Of a stretch of DNA of 64,000 bases, positions 48,908-57,267 are shown in pieces. The stretch is from Enterobacter ludwigii (GTDB lineage Bacteria > Pseudomonadota > Gammaproteobacteria > Enterobacterales > Enterobacteriaceae). Made by a program: the position numbers and the translations under genes. The notes under the pieces were generated by a model that saw only the letters and a list, made by a program, of their open reading frames with translations, had not been told where the DNA came from and searched no databases. Where the stretch lies: contig NZ_CP017279.1 of NCBI RefSeq assembly GCF_001750725.1, positions 1 through 64,000 of the forward strand. Reading direction: 5' to 3'. Each line of letters opens with the position of its first letter. Within the stretch, counting starts at the first letter, position 1.

Positions 48908-50510
48908 GCTTCACCTCCTCCCAGGTGGTTTTACCTTCAACCACAGCGCGCAGCGCGATGGTTGAGAGCGGAACAAAACCGTCATTAAGCGCCACTTCCT
49001 TTAATTTGCGCCGGGGCGATCGCGCCAGCATCGCCTCTTTCATGGCATCGCTGAAATGCAGCACTTCCGCCAGCGCCAGCCTGCCGCGAAAACCGCTGTC
49101 GCGGCAGGTATCACAACCTCTTCCTCGTCGCCATCGGGGGGGGAGCTGCTGCAGCGGTCCGGATTGCCACGCCGCGAGAAGGTCATCTGTGGGCGTGGTG
49201 TCATCTATACAGTCCGGGCAAATCTGGCGAACCAGCCGCTGCGCCACGACACCGTTGAGGGCGGTGATCAGGCTGGCGGGTTCTACCTGCATATATAAAA
49301 AACGTTCCAGTACGCTAAAGACATCATTGGCGTGAACCGAGGAGAGCACCACGTGGCCGGTGAGCGCCGCCTGCACGGCAATGCCGGCGGTTTCACCATC
49401 GCGGATTTCACCGACCAGGATGATGTCCGGATCATGACGTAAAATGGCGCGCAATCCCCGGGCGAAGGTGAGCCCTTTTTTATCGTTGACAGGAATTTGC
49501 AACACGCTGTTGAGCTGGTACTCCACGGGATCTTCAATGGTGATAATTTTACTTTCACCGCTGTTGAGTTCGCTGAGTGCCGAGTAGAGGGTGGTGGATT
49601 TCCCGCTCCCGGTTGGCCCGGTCACGAGCACCATACCGTGGGGTAGATGGGTTAACTGGCGAATGGCATCCAGCGTGTGCGCATCAAATCCGAGCGTCTC
49701 CAGACGCAGGTTTTGATCGTGTGATTTATCCAGCACGCGCAGTACGGCATCCTCACCATAGACGCCCGGCATAATGGACACGCGAAAATCGACGGGACGC
49801 TGGAGGATTAACGCCTTGAAGCGTCCATCCTGAGGCGTGCGCCGTTCGGAAATATCCATGCAACTTAATACCTTGAGGCGGGAGATCACCTGTTCCGCCT
49901 GCTGTAGCCCGGCGCAGTGGCGAATACTGTGCAAGACACCGTCGATGCGGTACTTCACCATCAACCCATCTGCCACGGCGCAAAGATGAATATCGCTGGC
50001 GCGGCTTTGCAGGGCATCAAACAGCGTGGCGTTAACCAGCTTAATGACGGCGTGGGGCTCACTGGCAATAGCCGCTGGGGTTATCTCCAGCCACCGGGCC
50101 TCTTTATTCTCTTCGCTCTGCTGCTGTTCTAGCTGATCGAGGGTGCGCTGTTGTTTTGCCAGCTCACTAAGCCGGGCATTGAGTTGAGAGAGCGGGGCCA
50201 GCGCGGGAAGGGCATTCATGTTATAGGCCCACTGGCGCAGCGCCAGCGAAAACGGATCGCCCAGCGCTACGTGGAGTTGTCCGTTAACACGCAGCGGCAA
50301 TGCTCGCTGGCTGAGCGATTCGGTCAACGGTACGCTGTTAAAATCCTCTTCACTTTCGGCGAGTTGAGCGGGGGAGAGAGGCGTGAGTCCGAGAGAGCCC
50401 GCGGCTTCTTCTAACGCACAGGGAAAACTGTCCAGCAGTTCTGCCAGCGCCTGGCAGCGCAGCTCGTCTGGCAGGTCGAAAAGGGGTTCTACAGATGGTG
50501 AGTGAGACAT
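48891..50510 (-). CDS. gspE: Type II secretion ATPase GspE
   Basis: This 539-residue cytoplasmic hexameric ATPase drives pseudopilus assembly. It has an N-terminal regulatory domain (1-130) and a PilT-like core. Walker A is GPTGSGKST near residues 298-306. The Asp box is VTGP to IITIEDPVEYQL, Walker B is DPDIILVGEIRDGE, and the His box is HVVLSSVHAND. The C-terminal zinc site has two CxxC pairs (CPDC and CDTC). All catalytic motifs are present. It starts one base inside the gspF stop. Confidence 0.93.
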   Translation of the reverse strand: MSHSPSVEPLFDLPDELRCQALAELLDSFPCALEEAAGSLGLTPLSPAQLAESEEDFNSVPLTESLSQRALPLRVNGQLHVALGDPFSLALRQWAYNMNALPALAPLSQLNARLSELAKQQRTLDQLEQQQSEENKEARWLEITPAAIASEPHAVIKLVNATLFDALQSRASDIHLCAVADGLMVKYRIDGVLHSIRHCAGLQQAEQVISRLKVLSCMDISERRTPQDGRFKALILQRPVDFRVSIMPGVYGEDAVLRVLDKSHDQNLRLETLGFDAHTLDAIRQLTHLPHGMVLVTGPTGSGKSTTLYSALSELNSGESKIITIEDPVEYQLNSVLQIPVNDKKGLTFARGLRAILRHDPDIILVGEIRDGETAGIAVQAALTGHVVLSSVHANDVFSVLERFLYMQVEPASLITALNGVVAQRLVRQICPDCIDDTTPTDDLLAAWQSGPLQQLPPRWRRGRGCDTCRDSGFRGRLALAEVLHFSDAMKEAMLARSPRRKLKEVALNDGFVPLSTIALRAVVEGKTTWEEVKRVITH

Positions 50511-51679
50511 TATTGCAATCCTCCTGCCAGTTCAAAAATGGGCATGTATAGTAAAAACACGACGAGCCCAACGATGCCGCCAACGACCATCATCAGAATC
50601 GGTTCAAAAATTTTGCTAAAGGTTTCAATCGCGCGTTCCAGCGATTCATCATAAAAAGCCGCGATCCGTTCGCACATGGCAGGCAGTTCGCCGCTGCGCT
50701 CGCCGACCTGTAACAGGCGGCTGGCGATAGGGGTCGTCATCTTTTGAGCTTCCAGCATGCGGGAGAGCGATTCGCCGGCGGCGACGTCGCGGATAACCTG
50801 TTCAACCTGCTGACGATGCGTGGCGGGCAGGATCTCCCGGCTAAGCATTAATGCCTCAGGCGCGGGAAGGCCGCCCTGTAACAGCAGGCCCAGCGTGCGG
50901 TAGAAACGCACCAGCACAGAAAGCTGATGCTGCTGACGTAAGGCGGGAATGCGCAGCAGCAGGCCGAGCGCACGTTGGCGCAGGCGTGGGCTACGCACGG
51001 CCATCACGACCCCTGCGACCGCGGCCACGCAGCCGGCTAGCAGCAGTGACCCATGGGTCTGCGTCAGGCGTCCCCACCAGAGGATCAGCTGTGCGCTGGC
51101 TGACGGGTTCTTCATCCCATCAAACACCACGGAAAAACGTGGAATAATAAAGCCGAGCAGAAAGAACAGAATGACCCCGCCGGCGGCGATGACAATTGTC
51201 GGATAGAGCAGGGTTGATTTAATCCGCTTGCGCAGAATTTCCATTCTTGATTCGTAAAACTGAAAACGCTTTAGCGCTTCGGGTAAGTGCCCGGTTTGCT
51301 CAGAAGAGGCAACGGTGTTAATCAGCAGCGGCGGAAACAGCGCCGGTAGCGCCATCATTGCCTGGGAGAGCTGTGCTCCTTCGTAGAGCTTTTTAACCAG
51401 GGTATCCAGAACCAGTGAAGTACCCGCGTCACGGCTGCTTTCACGCAGCGCTTCGACGGCCTCAACCACGACCAGCCCGGCCTCAAGCAGGGCGATAAGC
51501 TCCTGCAGGAACAGATTCAATGGAAAGCGTTTCTCTTTACGGGCGGGGCGTTCCTGTACCTGCAAAACGATGCCGCCGCCGGCAATAACGCGGGCGCTGG
51601 CATCGTCAGGCGACGCGGCAAGCACGGTCTGGTTGACGCGTTTCCCCCCCTGGAGGATGGTGACGATATATGGTTTCAT
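50510..51679 (-). CDS. gspF: Type II secretion inner-membrane platform protein GspF
   Basis: This 389-residue protein has two GspF domains, each about 120 residues (about 60-180 and 260-385), and three to four transmembrane helices. The first has LIALLEAGLVVVEAVEAL, and the second has LLLQGGLPAPEALMLSREIL and LLQVGERSGELPAM. It anchors the ATPase and passes its motion to pseudopilins. The lytic transglycosylase gene stops at 51676, overlapping its start by four bases. Confidence 0.93.
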   Translation of the reverse strand: MKPYIVTILQGGKRVNQTVLAASPDDASARVIAGGGIVLQVQERPARKEKRFPLNLFLQELIALLEAGLVVVEAVEALRESSRDAGTSLVLDTLVKKLYEGAQLSQAMMALPALFPPLLINTVASSEQTGHLPEALKRFQFYESRMEILRKRIKSTLLYPTIVIAAGGVILFFLLGFIIPRFSVVFDGMKNPSASAQLILWWGRLTQTHGSLLLAGCVAAVAGVVMAVRSPRLRQRALGLLLRIPALRQQHQLSVLVRFYRTLGLLLQGGLPAPEALMLSREILPATHRQQVEQVIRDVAAGESLSRMLEAQKMTTPIASRLLQVGERSGELPAMCERIAAFYDESLERAIETFSKIFEPILMMVVGGIVGLVVFLLYMPIFELAGGLQ

Positions 51680-52140
51680 TTTGGCGACAGTGTATGGCTC
51701 CGCCTTTTAAGACGGGCATAATGCGGAGCCACTTTTTTTATATATTGTTGACGAAGCGCGCGGCGCTGGGGCGTATTTGCCGTTCCGGCGTTATACGCTC
51801 CCACCGCGTCCCAGGTATAACCAAAGCGCTGGATTTGACCTGCCAGGATCCAGGCGCCGGTCATGACACTTTGGCAAGGGTCGGTAAGCAGATCTTTTTG
51901 ACTAATACGAAATTTACGTAGCGTATCGAAGTGAATGCTGTTGATCTGCATCAGCCCGACATCCATTGAACCATCAGGGTTTTTATTGATGGCCTGGGTA
52001 TTACCATTGGACTCCACTATCGCTATCGCCTGTAATAGCTCTGGCTCAATGCCGTAACGCTCTCCCGCCAGTTGCCAGCAATCAGCCCGACAAGAAAATA
52101 CGCTGAAAATAAACAGCGAATATAAAGACAGGCGCAGCAT
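51676..52140 (-). CDS. Secretion-associated lytic transglycosylase (IagB-like)
   Basis: This 154-residue exported enzyme cleaves peptidoglycan to open the way for a trans-envelope machine. It has a signal peptide (about 1-20) and an SLT domain: the catalytic Glu is in IAIVESNGN, then DGSMDVGLMQINSIH, then VGAYNAGTANTP. IagB, IpgF and PilT-like enzymes of type III and IV systems share this layout. Such an enzyme is not standard in a T2SS operon. It sits between gspG (2-base gap) and gspF (4-base overlap). Confidence 0.9.
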   Translation of the reverse strand: MLRLSLYSLFIFSVFSCRADCWQLAGERYGIEPELLQAIAIVESNGNTQAINKNPDGSMDVGLMQINSIHFDTLRKFRISQKDLLTDPCQSVMTGAWILAGQIQRFGYTWDAVGAYNAGTANTPQRRALRQQYIKKVAPHYARLKRRSHTLSPK

Positions 52141-52142
52141 AT

Positions 52143-52562
52143 TCAGAACCCGTAAGTGACAGGCTTACCGTCTTTACCGCCGGACGTAATTTCGACTTCA
52201 TTAATGGCGTCTTTTGTCCGGGAGGGGTTATGCCATTGATAAGGATTGCCCCAGGGATCTAACGGCACATGCTGGCTGAGATAAGGGCCATTCCAGTTTT
52301 GCGCGTTGGAAGGCTTTTCAGTAAGTGCTTTCAAACCTTGCGTTTCGCTTGGGTAGCTACCGGTATCAAGGCGATATTGCCCGAGAGCCTCAGCGAGTGA
52401 GCGCATCTGGCGCATGGCGGTTTTCTCTTTAGCCGAGTCGACATTAGAAAAGACTTTTGGCCCGACAAATCCTGCCAGCAGCGCAATAATCATCAGCACG
52501 ACCAGCAATTCAAGCAGGGTGAAGCCACCCTGTTTTCTCATCACGTTACTTGCATATTTCAT
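52143..52562 (-). CDS. gspG: Major pseudopilin GspG
   Basis: The 139-residue product has leader MKYASNVMRKQGG before FTLLELLVVLMIIALLAG, with Glu5. The usual GspG domain has YRLDTGSYPSETQGLKAL, NGPYLSQHVPLDPWGNPYQW and a calcium-site-like GGKDGKP. The length is standard for the family. It is the first gene of the operon and would be the most expressed, as expected for the main pseudopilus subunit. AGGGA precedes the ATG at 52562. The frame is open to 52631, but that leader would be too long. Confidence 0.93.
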   Translation of the reverse strand: MKYASNVMRKQGGFTLLELLVVLMIIALLAGFVGPKVFSNVDSAKEKTAMRQMRSLAEALGQYRLDTGSYPSETQGLKALTEKPSNAQNWNGPYLSQHVPLDPWGNPYQWHNPSRTKDAINEVEITSGGKDGKPVTYGF

Positions 52563-52949
52563 TGTGAGCGTCCCTTGTTGGATAATAGTTGTGATTAATT
52601 CCTGAATTTTCCCTGAAAAAAGCGTTGGCACACAGGTATGCCATCTTTTTTAATTAGTGAAGATGGGAAGGTTAAATAAAGAAGCGTCTTACAGGATGCG
52701 GGAATTTTCCTGGGTTGTCGTTGAGGGACTTATTATAAATACAGGAGATATTTCTGAACGAAATTTTCTATTTTGAAAGTGCTGTAATAGGTGTAAGTAG
52801 TGTGTTTTTTTATTAAAAGATATTTCTTATGTAATGCGGATGGTTTCCTGATCCTTTTCTCTTTATCCCCAACGATCTCAGTGCTAAAAAAAAAGACAAT
52901 TTGAGAGGTAATCCACAGGACTATCATCACAAAGTAATAAGGAACTTCG
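52563..52949. promoter_or_regulatory. Divergent region between the T2SS operon and the second chitinase
   Basis: This 387-base AT-rich gap separates divergent gspG and chitinase genes and should hold the promoters of both. A shared regulator acting here could coordinate machine and cargo. A possible TATAAA is at 52734, but no paired -35 was assigned. No gene was recognised. Confidence 0.45.
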
Positions 52950-54779
52950 ATGAAAAAACTTACATTATCTCTATTAATTGGTAGTGCATTAATGGCGCAG
53001 TCGGCTTTTGCGGCGCAGGCACCGCGAGCGGTTACGTATCTGACCTCCTGGGGCGTTTCAGCCGATTCCGTTGAGGATATGAAAGAAGTAAAAGCGGATA
53101 CGTTCCTGCTTTCATTTGGTGGCTGGGATGAGAACGGTAAAATTTTCAGCTCAGACAATAATAGTATTGTCGCGATACCTCAATATGATCCGTATTACAT
53201 CAATGCGCCAGTTTATGTGGTCTGGAGTCAGTTGAAGCTGGCCCATCCTGAGAAAAAAATGATGCTGGCGCTTGGCGGTGAGGCGTACTCATCCATGTGG
53301 TCTTATCTGAATAACGCGCAAACGCGAGAAACGCTGGCGCAGAATCTGGTGAATCTGCTGAACACAAACTTCCCGGTGTATAAGAAGAACATGAAGCCTG
53401 ACGAGATGGTCGGCGAATGTATTATCACTGACGGCAAGTGTAATATGGCGCACTATCAGAAGGCCGGTACCGTTCAGCTTGATGGCATTGATTTTGACTT
53501 TGAAAAACCAGAGCGCGTCACGCCGCAGGAAAATGAAAACTTACTGGATCTGGCTCAACGGGTACGTAGCAAGCTCAATGCGTCCGGCAGCAAAAAGCTG
53601 CTGAGTCTGACCACCTATCACGTTGGCGCGGATCCTGAGAACTGCGCCAGTAGTGCGGTAACGGAAAATTGCTCCTTTGTTGAGTCTGCCCGCTCCTCAC
53701 ACCACGGCGAAGTTCTGCCGCTGCTGAAACAGGGGAAAGACGTTTTCGATTTCTTCAACGTCATGGCCTATGACGCCGGCCCGCGCTTTAAGTATGACGT
53801 GGCGATGACCAACTACGCCCGCGCGGTGGGTGATAAAAGCAAAATCGTTCTCGGTCAAACCATTAACTCCCAGTGGGGACCAGAAGGTCGCTTTGTTGAG
53901 AGCCGACATAACAACGTAAACCGTGCAGGCTGGCAGGCGCAGAATGGCTACGGCGGCTTCTTTATCTGGACATTGGGTTCAAACGACCAACAGCTGTCCA
54001 TGCCGCAGCAGGTTGACTATTTCAATGAGATGAAAGAGCGCGCGGACCTGATGTCGCCCGATCGCCCGACAGATACTGTTGCACCAACCGCGCCAGCAGG
54101 CCTGAAAGTTCTGAACAATGGTTTGACGATCACCCTCGCCTGGCAGCCCTCTACCGATAACGTCGGTGTCGATCGATATGAAATTTACCGCAATAACGAC
54201 AAGGTTGGCTCCTCAGTGGACACTCAGTGGACCGATAATGCGGTAGAAACCGGCGGTGTGGTTTATCGCTACAGCGTGAAGGCATTCGATGCAGCGGAGA
54301 ATATCTCTGAAAGCAGCAATGTGGTTGAGGTGGAAACCGTGCAGGTTGAAGAAGGGCGTCCGGGCACGCCAACCGATCTGACCCTGGTTTCTTCAACGGA
54401 AAACAGCCTGAAGGTGAAATGGGGGGCGGTAGATAAGGCAGTGAAATACCACGTACTGCGCAATGGAGCCGAGTTACTCACCGTGAGCGGAACAGAGATT
54501 ACCGACACGGGACTTCGCGCGGGAACAACCTACACCTACCAGGTGATTGCAGAAAATGCCAAAGGTCAGCAGTCGCTGGCAAGTACGCCATTCAAGGCAA
54601 CGACGGACAAGGGGTCTGTGACACCTGAGCCGGAAGGCGAGTGGAAGGTCGGCGTGAACTACAAAACAGGAGAGGTGGTGACCTATAACGGCAAGCAGTA
54701 TCGTTGTCTGCAGGCACATCCTTCTATGGCTCACTGGGCACCTTCTGAGGTTCCGGCGCTATGGCAGCTTGTTCCTTAA
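52950..54779 (+). CDS. Secreted GH18 chitinase with two FnIII domains and CBM5/12
   Basis: This 609-residue enzyme has a signal peptide (1-21, ending AFA) and a GH18 barrel at about 25-365. The motif is LDGIDFDFEK, with catalytic Glu185. Two fibronectin III domains (about 380-465 and 475-555) follow, then a C-terminal CBM5/12 module (about 565-609) with YKTGEVVTYNGKQYRCLQAH and HWAPSEVPALW. The domain order suggests an exported enzyme that binds crystalline chitin. It is divergent from the T2SS operon, so it is a strong candidate cargo. It differs in sequence from the chitinase at 24161-25762, so it is not a recent duplicate. Confidence 0.92.
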   Translation: MKKLTLSLLIGSALMAQSAFAAQAPRAVTYLTSWGVSADSVEDMKEVKADTFLLSFGGWDENGKIFSSDNNSIVAIPQYDPYYINAPVYVVWSQLKLAHPEKKMMLALGGEAYSSMWSYLNNAQTRETLAQNLVNLLNTNFPVYKKNMKPDEMVGECIITDGKCNMAHYQKAGTVQLDGIDFDFEKPERVTPQENENLLDLAQRVRSKLNASGSKKLLSLTTYHVGADPENCASSAVTENCSFVESARSSHHGEVLPLLKQGKDVFDFFNVMAYDAGPRFKYDVAMTNYARAVGDKSKIVLGQTINSQWGPEGRFVESRHNNVNRAGWQAQNGYGGFFIWTLGSNDQQLSMPQQVDYFNEMKERADLMSPDRPTDTVAPTAPAGLKVLNNGLTITLAWQPSTDNVGVDRYEIYRNNDKVGSSVDTQWTDNAVETGGVVYRYSVKAFDAAENISESSNVVEVETVQVEEGRPGTPTDLTLVSSTENSLKVKWGAVDKAVKYHVLRNGAELLTVSGTEITDTGLRAGTTYTYQVIAENAKGQQSLASTPFKATTDKGSVTPEPEGEWKVGVNYKTGEVVTYNGKQYRCLQAHPSMAHWAPSEVPALWQLVP

Positions 54780-54826
54780 TCTTTCGCGGCCCTCGCAAGG
54801 GGGCCATTTCCAGGAGCTAAAGTGAA

Positions 54827-55198
54827 ATGTTAAGGACACTGATTACCGTGCCGCTGATTGTGCTTTTTTCCGCCCCGCTAACGCAGATGGCGAATGCGCA
54901 GGCTGTGCAGATTGCGCAACAGCATACCGCAGAAAAACAGAACTGGAAGGCGCTGGTATGGCTGGCAAAAGGGGACAAACTGACGGTCACCAACACCGGA
55001 ACAACCGCTGTCCACCTTAAAAAGTCAATCATGCTGATGCCCGATGAAATGGCGTTAATGCTGCAAACGGAGACCATTTTACCGGGCGAAACGTTACCGA
55101 TCTTCGGGGCGTGTCCGCATCATTTGCCGTTACAGAAAGAGGTCATCATTTACCTGCAATCGTCGGATGAACCGCACAGGCTGGTATTGAATCACTAA
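54827..55198 (+). CDS. Small exported protein downstream of the chitinase
   Basis: The 123-residue product has a signal peptide (1-24, ending ANA) and a mature part of about 99 residues, predicted mostly beta. KLTVTNTGTTAVHLKK and ETILPGETLPIFG resemble the first Ig domain of pilus chaperones, but the second domain is absent. GACPHHLPLQ and Met-rich MLMPDEMALM might bind metal. I do not assign a function. It follows the chitinase by 47 bases with AGGAGC upstream, so it may be read with it. Confidence 0.6.
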   Translation: MLRTLITVPLIVLFSAPLTQMANAQAVQIAQQHTAEKQNWKALVWLAKGDKLTVTNTGTTAVHLKKSIMLMPDEMALMLQTETILPGETLPIFGACPHHLPLQKEVIIYLQSSDEPHRLVLNH

Positions 55199-55259
55199 GT
55201 GAGTACGACTTATTACAGAATGTTTATTGCTTTTGGTTAACATTGATATATCATAAAAG

Positions 55260-55304
55260 GTGCAAATAATTAACAAATTAACCAATTTGGTGCATTATTT
55301 GCAC
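55260..55304. repeat. Nested inverted repeat upstream of the GntR gene
   Basis: The outer arms GTGCAAATAAT and ATTATTTGCAC are a perfect 11-base match separated by 23 bases. Inside, AAATT and AATTT pair again. It could be an operator or a cruciform. It lacks a T-tract, so it is not a standard terminator for the plus-strand gene before it. Confidence 0.7.
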
Positions 55305-55421
55305 TGTTGTTGTGCGTTTTGTGTTCTTTTCTGTTGGCGATCGTCCTCGTGTGCCGACTGTGGCTGTAACAATTCATTACGGTAACCCCTTCATTTCTTA
55401 TCGTTTTTCCGAAAATTTCAT

Positions 55422-55442
55422 GAACCAATAAATAATTGGTTC
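55422..55442. promoter_or_regulatory. Putative GntR operator palindrome
   Basis: GAACCAAT and ATTGGTTC form a perfect inverted repeat with a five-base spacer. The same half-site GAACCAAT recurs at 55530-55537, directly before the GntR start codon. GntR/FCD regulators bind short palindromes of this size, usually near their own gene. Binding is inferred. Confidence 0.6.
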
Positions 55443-55537
55443 GTTTATTGCTTAATCATTAGCACGGTAAGTAGCACGTCATATCAATAACTTATCGTTA
55501 ATAAAAATAAAGTAATGATGATAGCGAGCGAACCAAT

Positions 55538-56257
55538 ATGGAAAAACCGTCACGGTTTCTGGCCAATTCCAGCACCGCGCTTGAGCAGCTGCGCGGACTG
55601 ATCAACCAGCATGAGTCAACACCAGGCACTCCGCTGCCCACTGAACGTGAGCTGTCGGAGACTCTCGGCGTAGGACGACGTGAAGTACGTCGTGCGCTGG
55701 ATGTGCTGGAAGAGGAGGGGCGGATCTGGCGTAAACAGGGCAAAGGGACCTTTATAGGCCCGTCTGCACCTGTTGAACCTCTGGCCCTTCAGGGATTGGT
55801 TCAGCAAACCAACCTTCTGGAAGTCATGGAAGCTCGTCTACAGCTCGAACCCGGCTTAGCCCGGCTTGCGGCACTGCGTGCCACCAGGGAAAACCTCGCG
55901 CTTATGCAGCGCATGCTGGAACGCATTGATAAGGTCAGCCCGGACGACCGCGATCTCAACGAACTCTGGGATAGCGCATTTCACCGCGCCATTGCCGAGG
56001 CTGCCGGTAATCGCCTGATGCTTGGCCTGTTTGATGCCATTGATGCCGTCAGACGTGAACCGGGCTGGCAGCATTTGCGCGAATTAGCCCGTACACCCGA
56101 GCGGGTTGATCACTACAACGACCACCATCAAAAAATCATGTCTGCGATTATCCATCGCCAGCCTAATGAAGCAGCGGCCGCCATGCGCGAACACCTGCTT
56201 AGCCTGCAGTCAGCCCTGATTCAGGCTATTCACCTTGAGGACGACTTCACGCTATGA
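55538..56257 (+). CDS. GntR/FCD-family transcriptional regulator
   Basis: This 239-residue regulator has the GntR winged helix at residues 10-72 (PLPTERELSETLGVGRREVRRALDVLE is the helix-turn-helix; RKQGKGTFI is the wing) and an FCD ligand domain at about 90-230. FCD metal ligands are visible: the Asp and His in DSAFHRAI, then the His residues in DHYNDHHQKI and MREHLLSL. It likely represses the ABC-transferase operon until a ligand, perhaps a gamma-glutamyl compound or product, binds. It overlaps the first transporter gene by four bases (ATGA), so it is part of that operon. Confidence 0.88.
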   Translation: MEKPSRFLANSSTALEQLRGLINQHESTPGTPLPTERELSETLGVGRREVRRALDVLEEEGRIWRKQGKGTFIGPSAPVEPLALQGLVQQTNLLEVMEARLQLEPGLARLAALRATRENLALMQRMLERIDKVSPDDRDLNELWDSAFHRAIAEAAGNRLMLGLFDAIDAVRREPGWQHLRELARTPERVDHYNDHHQKIMSAIIHRQPNEAAAAMREHLLSLQSALIQAIHLEDDFTL

Positions 56258-57267
56258 CGACGATCCCGTTTAAGGACCCCACGCCTGTACTGCGGCTGCA
56301 AAATCTTAACGTAACGTTCGCCGGCTCTCCGGTGAGCGTGCTTGATGGTATTTCACTGACGGTCAACGCGGGAGAAACGCTGGCGCTGGTGGGGGAATCC
56401 GGCTGCGGGAAAAGTATCACCTCATTAGCGCTGATGGGCTTACTGCCCGCCAGCGCACAGATCGTCAGCGGCGAGATGCAGTTCCGTCGTCACGACTTAC
56501 GAAAGCTTTCACCGCGGGAATATGCCGATCTTCGCGGCAGCGAACTGGCAATGATTTTCCAGGAGCCAATGACCTCGCTCAACCCTGCCTTCACGCTGGG
56601 AGACCAGCTCAGTGAAGCGGTGATGCGCCATCAGAAACTTTCTCGTGCAGAGGCGATGAAGGTTGCGCTGCAGATTCTGGAGAAGGTGCAGATCCCGGCA
56701 GCAGAAATGCGCCTGAAAGCGTATCCGCACCAGCTTTCCGGGGGGATGCGTCAGCGCGTGATGATTGCGATGGCGCTGATTAACCATCCACGTTTGCTGA
56801 TTGCCGACGAGCCGACAACCGCGCTGGATGTGACCATTCAGGCGCAGATCCTCGCGCTGCTTAATACCCTCAAAGAAGAGACCGGTACGGCGGTGTTAAT
56901 GATCACCCACGATCTGGGCGTGGTGGCGGAAGTCGCGCAGCAGGTGGCGGTAATGTATGCCGGACAGGTGGTAGAGCAGGGGAGCGTGGAGGCCATTTTT
57001 GCCGACCCGCAACACCCGTACACCATAGGACTGATGGGCTCGATTCCGTCCCTCGGCGCACGTAAAAGCGCGCTTTCCACTATTCCCGGTGCCGTTCCGC
57101 TGCCGGAATCCATGCCCAAAGGGTGCCGGTTCGCTACCCGCTGCCCCTTCGCGCAAACGCGGTGTCATGACGAAAAGCCGTCGCTGACGGCGATGGGGAC
57201 CGACCATCAGGTGGCCTGCTTCCGCGTGCCGCTGGAACAACATATTGCGCTGGGAGAAATTGCATGA
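56254..57267 (+). CDS. Peptide ABC transporter ATP-binding protein (OppD/DppD-like)
   Basis: This 337-residue ATPase has Walker A GESGCGKS, the signature LSGGMRQRVMIA, Walker B LLIADEPTTALD, and the H-loop in MITHDLG. The C-terminal oligopeptide extension (CRFATRCPFAQTRC) has Cys residues that may bind an iron-sulfur cluster or metal. It pairs with the next ATPase to drive a dipeptide or oligopeptide importer. The genes overlap by four bases on both sides, so they are tightly coupled. Confidence 0.92.
   Translation: MTTIPFKDPTPVLRLQNLNVTFAGSPVSVLDGISLTVNAGETLALVGESGCGKSITSLALMGLLPASAQIVSGEMQFRRHDLRKLSPREYADLRGSELAMIFQEPMTSLNPAFTLGDQLSEAVMRHQKLSRAEAMKVALQILEKVQIPAAEMRLKAYPHQLSGGMRQRVMIAMALINHPRLLIADEPTTALDVTIQAQILALLNTLKEETGTAVLMITHDLGVVAEVAQQVAVMYAGQVVEQGSVEAIFADPQHPYTIGLMGSIPSLGARKSALSTIPGAVPLPESMPKGCRFATRCPFAQTRCHDEKPSLTAMGTDHQVACFRVPLEQHIALGEIA

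Larger units (their letters stand above)
55199..55537. promoter_or_regulatory. Control region of the GntR-ABC-transferase operon
   Basis: This 339-base AT-rich gap has five copies of AACCAA or its complement TTGGTT, at about 55233, 55280, 55423, 55436 and 55531. It also has two clear inverted repeats, listed separately. The last copy ends right at the ATG of the GntR gene. This fits autoregulation by the GntR protein. No coding frame was recognised. Confidence 0.6.
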
